11,391 bases of DNA, taken from an uncultured Oxalobacter sp. (lineage in GTDB: Bacteria > Pseudomonadota > Gammaproteobacteria > Burkholderiales > Burkholderiaceae_D). The stretch's first letter is position 1. Each line of letters starts with the position of its first letter. Location: positions 1 to 11,391 of the forward strand of contig CAJKQK010000069.1 of the NCBI GenBank assembly GCA_905202055.1, read 5' to 3'. The notes under the pieces are model-generated. The model was not told where the DNA came from, did not search any database, and saw only the letters and a program-made list of their open reading frames with translations. Both the position numbers and the translations under genes were made by a program. Shown piece by piece: positions 7,119 through 11,391 of this stretch.

Positions 7119-7120
7119 CT

Positions 7121-7588
7121 ATGGATGGAAACAAATTGCGGCTTGGCGTCGGCGCACTGGGCATCTCGGCAGCTCTCCTGGTCTCCATTGCCCTGAACGA
7201 GGGATACAGGGGAGAAGCCTATCAGGACGCGGTGGGCGTGCCGACGGTGGGTTACGGGGAAACGAAAGGCGTCACGATGAAAAGCAGGACAACGCCTGAT
7301 CGTGCACTGGTTCAACTGTTGTCAAGCGCGAACCGGCATGCCGATGACATACGTCAATGCATTTCCGTTCCCTTATATCAGCATGAATTTGATGCGTACG
7401 TTTCCCTTGCCTACAACATCGGGGCGAAAAATTTCTGCCATTCAACACTGGCCAGAAAACTGAACACCCGTGATTATAAAGGCGCATGCTCGGAAATCAG
7501 GCGCTGGAACAAAGCCGGAGGCAAAGTCCTGCCGGGCCTGACCAAACGCCGTGAAAAAGAATACCGGATGTGCATGGGGGAAACATGA
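7121..7588 (+). CDS. SAR endolysin, GH24 phage lysozyme (155 aa)
   Basis: Cleaves the glycan strands of peptidoglycan (muramidase). ATG 7121 follows AAGGA (7108-7112); a longer frame from 7022 would overlap the preceding gene and lacks this site. Residues about 8-25 (LGVGALGISAALLVSIAL) form a weakly hydrophobic Gly/Ala/Ser-rich segment typical of a signal-arrest-release anchor. The enzyme would be exported tethered to the inner membrane and become active after membrane depolarisation. The GH24 catalytic pattern is present with correct spacing: Glu27 (LNEGY), Asp36 (YQDAVG) and Thr42 (PTVGYG), matching Glu11/Asp20/Thr26 of T4 lysozyme. Further family motifs are FDAYVSLAYNIG and LPGLTKRREKEYRMC. 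Four cysteines lie outside the anchor, so P1 Lyz-style activation by a cysteine in the anchor is not indicated. Confidence 0.93.
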   Translation: MDGNKLRLGVGALGISAALLVSIALNEGYRGEAYQDAVGVPTVGYGETKGVTMKSRTTPDRALVQLLSSANRHADDIRQCISVPLYQHEFDAYVSLAYNIGAKNFCHSTLARKLNTRDYKGACSEIRRWNKAGGKVLPGLTKRREKEYRMCMGET

Positions 7589-8070
7589 GTCTCAAAAGCA
7601 CTCTGATCGGCGGCACCCTTGCATTGCTTACAGGGGTTTTCGCCGGTTACTGGCTGTGCCATCTGCAATGGGAAGCCAGCGAAAGCAAAATGAATGCTAT
7701 ACAGGCGCGGGAAGAAACGCAGCGCCTTGAAAAAGCGATGGAAGAAAACCGGAACCTGCATGAAACGGTAAGCCGGATGCAAATCCGGGCAAAGAAGGAA
7801 AACGATGATGCCAGACGAAAAAATGATGTTTTGCTTGCTCGTATCAAGCGCGCTGATGTACGGGTGTCAGTCCCGGCCCGTGCATGTGTCGACAACGTAT
7901 CCGGTAGTGGACATCCCGGCACTGATGATGGAGAAACAAGAGCCGAACTTGACCCAGCGGTTGTTGAACGTATTCTCGCTGTCGGACGGGACGGAGACAC
8001 CGCCATCCGGAACATGAACCAGTGCATAGACCAGTATCAGGCCGTGGCGAAGCTGTGCAGCCGTCGCTGA
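7585..8070 (+). CDS. Rz-like inner-membrane spanin (i-spanin, 161 aa)
   Basis: ATG 7585 overlaps the endolysin stop in an ATGA junction and has GGGGGA (7576-7581) before it. An in-frame ATG at 7570 is less well placed. Residues 6-25 are one N-terminal membrane helix (TLIGGTLALLTGVFAGYWL). Residues 30-95 form a long charged coiled coil (QAREETQRLEKAMEENRNL). The end has the Rz-type pattern RVSVPARAC, DDGETRAELDPAVVERIL and NQCIDQYQAV. Rz spans the periplasm together with the Rz1 lipoprotein and fuses inner and outer membranes in the last step of lysis. The gene contains rz1 in its +1 frame. Confidence 0.88.
   Translation: MSLKSTLIGGTLALLTGVFAGYWLCHLQWEASESKMNAIQAREETQRLEKAMEENRNLHETVSRMQIRAKKENDDARRKNDVLLARIKRADVRVSVPARACVDNVSGSGHPGTDDGETRAELDPAVVERILAVGRDGDTAIRNMNQCIDQYQAVAKLCSRR
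7805..8017 (+). CDS. Rz1-like outer-membrane spanin lipoprotein nested inside Rz (70 aa)
   Basis: It lies wholly within rz, one frame forward. AAGGAA (7795-7800) precedes a double start ATGATG (7805, 7808). The N-terminus is a short lipoprotein signal: a charged start MMPDEK, a hydrophobic stretch MMFCLLVSSALMYG, then Cys21 in MYGC, an atypical but usable lipobox. The mature part would be 50 residues, proline-containing (SRPV, YPVVDIPAL, PNLTQRLLN, ETPPSGT), as in known o-spanins. It would be lipid-anchored in the outer membrane and bind the Rz C-terminus. Nested rz1 genes are established for lambda and many Gram-negative phages. It is easily missed because of the complete overlap. Confidence 0.85.
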   Translation: MMPDEKMMFCLLVSSALMYGCQSRPVHVSTTYPVVDIPALMMEKQEPNLTQRLLNVFSLSDGTETPPSGT

Positions 8071-8134
8071 GTGAAACCCTGTCGCCTGTTTCTGTTTGGC
8101 AGGGCCGGCGGAATACCGGAATGAAAAACGACAC

Positions 8135-8160
8135 GCCCCTTTTGAAGAGGGGCTTTTTTT
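8135..8160 (+). terminator. intrinsic terminator between lysis cassette and fibre gene D
   Basis: GCCCCT (8135-8140), 7-base loop, AGGGGC (8148-8153), seven T (8154-8160). It sits directly upstream of GAGGAG, the ribosome site of fibre D. Confidence 0.87.
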
Positions 8161-8173
8161 GAGGAGAAAACAT

Positions 8174-9286
8174 ATGACGAAATTGCCGGAAAAAGACCTT
8201 CTGTCCGGGGCGAAAATGCCCCGCACGACGACAGGGGAGATGAAGTCTGCACTGGGCAGGCTGCGGGATTATCTGGCCGAACTCTTCGGGGACGACAGTT
8301 CGGACAGGGAAACCGCCAGAAAAACACTGGGCATTGACCTGTCCGTGCTGGCCACCCGGACGGAAGTGGAAAGCGTCTTATCTGATAAAGCGGATAAAAG
8401 TGAGCTGGAATGGCTGGAAAGGGAAATTGCCAGACGGGGCACCCCCATCGGTTCGATCGAATACTTCGCCACGGCCACGCCTCCCGCCGGATACCTGAAA
8501 GCGGATGGTGCGCAGGTGGGACGGGAAACCTATCCCGATCTGTTTGCCGCAATCGGCACAACGTTTGGCGAAGGTGATGGAATAACCACGTTCAATTTGC
8601 CGGATCTGATCGAGAGGTTTGCACAGGGCAGTTCGATCCCCGGTCAAAAAATCGAGGCCGGTTTGCCAAATGCCACTGGCGGTTTTACAGGATTTGCGGC
8701 AAGGAAAGCGGAAAGCAGTGAGCTGGGCATGATTGGCATGTTTCATTCCAGTCATTCCGACAATATCATAGCGGATCCGGCGGCAGGAACCGGATGGTTT
8801 GTGAATTGTTCCATAGAAACGGACTTGAGCAGAAGCAATGCCATCTACGGCGCATCCACTACCGTCCAGCCTCCTTCCCTGACGCTTCTTCCCTGTATCA
8901 GGGCCTTCGATGCGGCTACCGATCCCGGACTGATCGACATTGGCCTGCTGGCGCAGGAGACCGCCGCTAAAGTCGATAAAACAATCGACGGCATTGCCGT
9001 GAAATATGTCACCGAAACGTTCAGTGACGGGACAAACTGGTACCGCAAATGGTCGGATGGGTGGCTGGAACAGGGCGGTGTCAATAACACCGGTACCTCC
9101 GGCAATGTCACCATCACATTTCTGAAACCCTACCAGTCAACCCCGAGGGTAATGGCGTTCGGAATGGAATCCAGCCCGACAACAGGGTGGTGGATGAGCG
9201 GGGCAAGGACCCCAACCACCCTGTATGTGGCCGGATCGGTGACCGGATATCAGCTGGGATTCGACTGGTATGCGTGTGGATATTGA
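8174..9286 (+). CDS. tail fibre protein D with tail-collar domain and gp53-like tip, no shaft repeat (370 aa)
   Basis: ATG 8174 with GAGGAG at 8161-8166; an in-frame start at 8096 would translate the terminator. Residues 1-53 are a diverged version of the shared anchor (LPEKDLLSGAKMPRTTTGE, then DDSSDRETARKTLGI). Residues 55-88 are a short coiled-coil linker (SDKADKSELEWLEREIARR) in place of the shaft repeats. The collar domain is at about 90-153 (TPIGSIEYFATATPPAGYL, FGEGDGITTFNLPDL), followed by a region similar to fibre B through PPSLTLLPCIRAF. The tip (about 277-370) starts YVTETFSDGTNWYRKWSDGW and LEQGG, the signature of gp53-like C-terminal fibre domains, and ends in aromatic residues. 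The gene is separated from the other fibres by the whole lysis cassette. Function: receptor binding, with a tip unlike those of A, B and C. Confidence 0.92.
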   Translation: MTKLPEKDLLSGAKMPRTTTGEMKSALGRLRDYLAELFGDDSSDRETARKTLGIDLSVLATRTEVESVLSDKADKSELEWLEREIARRGTPIGSIEYFATATPPAGYLKADGAQVGRETYPDLFAAIGTTFGEGDGITTFNLPDLIERFAQGSSIPGQKIEAGLPNATGGFTGFAARKAESSELGMIGMFHSSHSDNIIADPAAGTGWFVNCSIETDLSRSNAIYGASTTVQPPSLTLLPCIRAFDAATDPGLIDIGLLAQETAAKVDKTIDGIAVKYVTETFSDGTNWYRKWSDGWLEQGGVNNTGTSGNVTITFLKPYQSTPRVMAFGMESSPTTGWWMSGARTPTTLYVAGSVTGYQLGFDWYACGY

Positions 9287-9290
9287 GCAA

Positions 9291-9337
9291 TCAGGAAATT
9301 CCTGACAGGAAGGGAACCGGCGTTCCGGAATCCGGAA
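9291..9337. other. two small palindromic hairpins just after fibre D
   Basis: TCAGGAAATTCCTGA (9291-9305) is a 15-base perfect palindrome around a central A. TTCCGG (9323-9328) pairs with CCGGAA (9332-9337) across AAT. Neither has a T run, so they are not classic terminators. They start a hairpin-rich stretch five bases after the fibre D stop. Confidence 0.5.
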
Positions 9338-9411
9338 GGAACAGGGAAGGAAAGTGAGAATCCGGGAAATAATCCTGAAACTGTCTTTCCATACTGCAAG
9401 AGGGTCGAGCG

Positions 9412-9551
9412 GGTGCTAAACACAGAGAACCACCTGCTGGCATATTCCTTCCGGAGAAGTCTTGTATTAGCCAACACCCGCCCGTCGGAAAAAGACAAAC
9501 AGAAAACACTTGCGATCAATTCGCAAATGATGGTTCGGTGTGTTTAGCACC
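9412..9551. repeat. long inverted repeat, 21-nt arms, enclosing a hairpin
   Basis: GGTGCTAAACACA (9412-9424) is the exact reverse complement of 9539-9551. After two mismatches the match goes on with GAACCA (9427-9432) against TGGTTC (9531-9536), so 19 of 21 positions pair. Between the arms, TTGCGA/TCGCAA (9510-9515, 9521-9526) forms a compact hairpin. The left arm can pair instead with TTAG and CACCCGC at 9467-9481 (GCGGGTG 9409-9415 exact), and the right arm can fold alone (CGGTG 9536-9540 with CACCG 9548-9552). No target duplication was seen, so a mobile element is not indicated. Confidence 0.65.
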
Positions 9552-9559
9552 GTCTGGGG

Positions 9560-10140
9560 TTGAGTATATTACGAGTCAGGAAAATTTCAAATAAAAGTAT
9601 AGGTGTAAATACTATTTGTTATCTGGACAACCGTGAAAAATGCCTGAACAAGGACCGTCGTGCCCAACAAGCGGAAAACTCCGCCGTTGGATACGAACGG
9701 TAGCGCATATGACGGAATGTGCTCACCGGGTTCGTGGCGTGTTTAAGCGCCAGAGCCCGGCCTTACGAGAACCGGACTCCGCTATTACTGTAGTTTACCG
9801 TATCGTTTCTGGCAAGAATCTCCTGAATGGAACCGGAGAGGAAAAACGTATTTTTTTCAGGCTTTTCCATCAGTTAAGTGACGTTCCGGACGTTACAAAA
9901 TCGTGTAGACAAAATCTTCGAAACAAGAAAAAGAAACTGATTTGATTACGGTTTTCGGGCTTCGGAACGGCCTGTATTCTTTCCCGCATCCAGGAAATCA
10001 TGCTTCACAGTCATCTATCAGGGACAGATAAAAGACAAAAAAACAGGAAAAAACATTCAAGAAAATTGTTTGAAAAACACAACACAAAATACAGTTCAAA
10101 ACACTTTTTGTGAATGCCGGATCGAAGGATCCGTTTTTTT
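9560..10140 (+). ncRNA. candidate structured non-coding RNA (or structured 3' UTR) ending at an intrinsic terminator
   Basis: No convincing gene lies here. Closely packed stem-loops are visible: 9671-9684 (GCGGA/TCCGC), 9684-9700 (CCGTT/AACGG), 9702-9723 (AGCGCAT/ATGTGCT, one G-U), 9726-9760, 9819-9839 (TCTCC/GGAGA) and 9878-9896 (GTGACG/CGTTAC, one G-U). The 9726-9760 stem-loop is a 14-bp stem with one bulged G and loop GTTTAA. Four hairpins lie within 90 bases with almost no gaps. An AT-rich stretch (9561-9625) with TATATT at 9565-9570 could hold a promoter, but no good -35 box is seen. A strong terminator closes the region at 10118-10140. I do not recognise a known RNA family; RNase P, tmRNA, 6S, SRP RNA and common riboswitch motifs were looked for and not seen. 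Both ends are estimates. Confidence 0.35.
10118..10140 (+). terminator. strong intrinsic terminator in the gene-free region
   Basis: CGGATC (10118-10123), loop GAAG, GATCCG (10128-10133), seven T (10134-10140), then ACTTTTT. It must end a transcript coming from the left: either fibre D with a 3' UTR of more than 800 bases, or a separate RNA. Confidence 0.88.
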
Positions 10141-10265
10141 ACTTTTTCAATAAAGATAGTGATGCTGAAAAAAATGAGGGAATTAAAGAGCATTTAAAGC
10201 ATACAAGCGTTTTTCAGTTTTCCTTTTCCGGATTTTGGGCGCGATTCACATCATATTTTTTATTG

Positions 10266-10299
10266 ATATACTTTTTATGCTTTTTTTGAAAAAGTGTAT
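10266..10299. other. AT-rich hairpin in a gene-free stretch
   Basis: ATATACTTTTT (10266-10276) pairs with AAAAAGTGTAT (10289-10299) with one G-T pair and a 12-base loop. It overlaps promoter-like boxes (TTGATA 10263-10268, TATGAT 10302-10307), but their spacing is not right for one promoter. The rest of 10141-10399 holds nothing I can assign apart from a CCGGCGCCGG palindrome at 10365-10374. Confidence 0.4.
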
Positions 10300-10399
10300 T
10301 GTATGATCTGACCTTTACAGATTATGTTCATCACATAACGGATATTTCCGAGACACAGGAAAAACCGGCGCCGGACGAAAACGGAAACGGGAAGCAGGA

Positions 10400-10867
10400 A
10401 TGGTACGGGGCAGGGGGGCTGCTTTTTTAGGGATAACGCCCGTTTTCATCAGCCCGCCTTATTCTGTCACGGGTTTGCACAGTGACATGATTTCACAGGA
10501 AATGAATCCACCCGGACGGGAAGCCATTTCACTGTGGGGACACATCAAAGCCTGATACCGGATCGATCTGATGTGTTCCGTTCTTCTGTTCCGGGTTGCC
10601 CGATATCGTCCCCTAAAACGCCTTGAATGGAAATCGGCCAGACTGGGCATACTGGTCATCTGGCTGACCGGTCCGGCTTCGGCTATCGTTGCAGGCCTTT
10701 ACTTTTACCTGATGTTTCCGCCGTTTTTCGATAGGCTTGTCAGGGATTTCCCCGCCCGTTTCATCAGACCCTTTCCTTATCCGCTTATCCGGACTTCCTG
10801 TCCGCTCATTTCGAAAAGAGTCAGGAACACATACATGAAAACAGTGGGGAAGCCTTCAGTTGTCTGA
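10400..10867 (+). other. open frame interrupted by one TGA, possible gene remnant
   Basis: Frame 2 is open from ATG 10400 to 10867 except for TGA at 10553-10555. The first part ends PPGREAISLWGHIKA. The second part, from ATG 10571 (98 codons), contains a good hydrophobic stretch (LGILVIWLTGPASAIVAGLY) followed by FYLMFPPFFDRLVRDF. There is no usable ribosome site before either start, and I recognise no family. The opposite strand is also open over 10459-10659. Either a decayed membrane-protein gene or chance; I lean slightly towards chance or decay. Confidence 0.25.
10478..10579. other. two back-to-back stem-loops
   Basis: CACAGTGA (10478-10485) pairs with TCACTGTG (10529-10536), enclosing a possible inner AATG/CATT and CCC/GGG stem. 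Directly adjacent, GGGACACATCA (10537-10547) pairs with TGATGTGTTCC (10569-10579) over 11 bp with one G-T pair. The absence of any base between the two stems would allow coaxial stacking. Confidence 0.5.
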
Positions 10868-10875
10868 AACCGGCT

Positions 10876-11352
10876 TTATGGATAATAGGTATTTTTGACC
10901 CGGACGGATTTGACGAGATACCCCGTCCAGATCACACTCTGGACAGAGGTCGAAAAAATGCCGATCAAAAACGGTTTGAGCGCCTGGGAAAAGTCCATAT
11001 TGAAGATGGACGCGGCAATGGCTGCATACATGACGGGAACGAAAGGGCCGGCCAGCCATAGCACGCCGATAGCCAGCTGGACTGTCATCGGCCTTTTGAT
11101 TCGCCACAAGCCGTAAGCGGCCGCGAAACAGAGCACGCACAAAATGCCGAAAACGATCCAGACCATCAGCCGATACTGAACCCACAGTGGATTGGCCTCC
11201 AGAATCGGCATTTTCTGCGGCACGATGATGAATTCCCTGTACAGGCTCCATGCCCCTGTCACCGGGATATACAGGCCCAGATAAAGAATGAGAAGGAGCA
11301 GCCAGCCGCCAATTCCCCTGATGTCCGGATTTGCAGACAGTTTCGTGTTCAC
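10876..11352 (-). CDS. DUF2569 family inner-membrane protein (158 aa)
   Basis: Reads leftward from GTG (11352-11350), preceded on the minus strand by AAGGA seven to eight bases upstream. It has four membrane helices: about 14-36 (GIGGWLLLLILYLGLYIPV), 62-88 (VWIVFGILCVLCFAAAYGLW), 93-119 (QLAIGVLWLAGPFVPVMYAA) and 125-148. The GIGGWLLLL start after a short polar N-terminus, the four-helix layout and the length are typical of the DUF2569 (YdgK-like) family, whose function is unknown. Its opposite direction and bacterial rather than phage character suggest host chromosome beyond the prophage end. No promoter can be judged, since only 39 bases lie upstream. Confidence 0.85.
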   Translation of the reverse strand: MNTKLSANPDIRGIGGWLLLLILYLGLYIPVTGAWSLYREFIIVPQKMPILEANPLWVQYRLMVWIVFGILCVLCFAAAYGLWRIKRPMTVQLAIGVLWLAGPFVPVMYAAIAASIFNMDFSQALKPFLIGIFSTSVQSVIWTGYLVKSVRVKNTYYP

Positions 11353-11391
11353 GATGTTTTCCTTTGAAAAATCACTGGCAACGAGTCAGAC

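Noticed and set aside
9412..9551. Miniature inverted-repeat transposable element
   Set aside because: No flanking target duplication and no second copy in the window.
9640..9870. Diversity-generating retroelement template repeat or retron RNA
   Set aside because: No reverse transcriptase or Avd gene in the window, and no copy of this sequence at the 3' end of any fibre gene.
9640..9945. 101-codon open frame on the + strand
   Set aside because: It has no proper ribosome site, an odd composition and a lysine-run end, and lies across a series of tight stem-loops. I treat it as chance within a structured region.
10011..10193. 60-codon hydrophobic frame on the minus strand
   Set aside because: It is driven by A/T-rich composition, has no ribosome site, and crosses the strong + strand terminator.
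10410..10428. Terminator GCAG-GGGGG-CTGC followed by six T
   Set aside because: The stem is only four base pairs with a G-only loop, too weak to call.
10537..10579. Selenocysteine (SECIS) reading of the TGA at 10553
   Set aside because: The TGA lies inside the loop rather than at the 5' base of a downstream hairpin, and there is no recognisable selenoprotein.

Overview
The window reads as the late, right-hand end of a tailed prophage (siphovirus- or myovirus-like) running into its bacterial host chromosome. All phage genes lie on the + strand. They encode a tail-tip protein, four related tail-fibre genes with small accessory proteins, and a complete Gram-negative lysis cassette (membrane protein, SAR endolysin, Rz and nested Rz1). 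The spanin pair shows that the host has an outer membrane. Moderate GC content and the style of the fibre proteins suggest a betaproteobacterium, perhaps of the Oxalobacter group; that genus guess is inference with low confidence.

Layout. (1) 2-1039: C-terminal part of a tail-tip/host-specificity protein, probably cut by the left edge. (2) 1108-2099: fibre gene A, broken by a frameshift. (3) 2216-3844: intact fibre B, followed by an 83-aa unknown protein. (4) 4180-5439: fibre C, followed by a 109-aa probable fibre-assembly protein. (5) 5782-6086: a non-coding spacer holding a 12-bp hairpin and three tandem terminators. (6) 6087-6584: a 165-aa tail accessory protein, closed by two more terminators. 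(7) 6780-8070: lysis cassette. (8) 8174-9286: fibre D. (9) 9287-10875: about 1.6 kb without a convincing gene but rich in hairpins, with a strong terminator at 10118-10140. (10) 10876-11352, minus strand: a host-type four-helix DUF2569 membrane protein.

How the genes fit together. The fibres share an N-terminal anchor (LPSKELLDGTKNPETTTGE and variants). They carry zero to two copies of an approximately 90-residue shaft repeat, and B, C and D have a phage tail-collar domain. They end in three types of tip: A and B share one, C has the widespread VPTANENRPRN ending, and D has a gp53-like tip. This looks like a set of alternative receptor-binding proteins assembled from exchangeable modules. Each fibre gene begins 20-30 bases after an intrinsic terminator hairpin, which suggests antitermination or attenuation control.

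The least explained part is 9287-10140. It contains a 21-nt imperfect inverted repeat, a row of closely packed stem-loops (one a 14-bp stem with a single bulge), and a terminal intrinsic terminator. It is a candidate for an undescribed structured non-coding RNA at the prophage end, or for an unusually long structured 3' UTR of fibre D. No integrase, reverse transcriptase, tRNA, CRISPR array or insertion sequence is visible.
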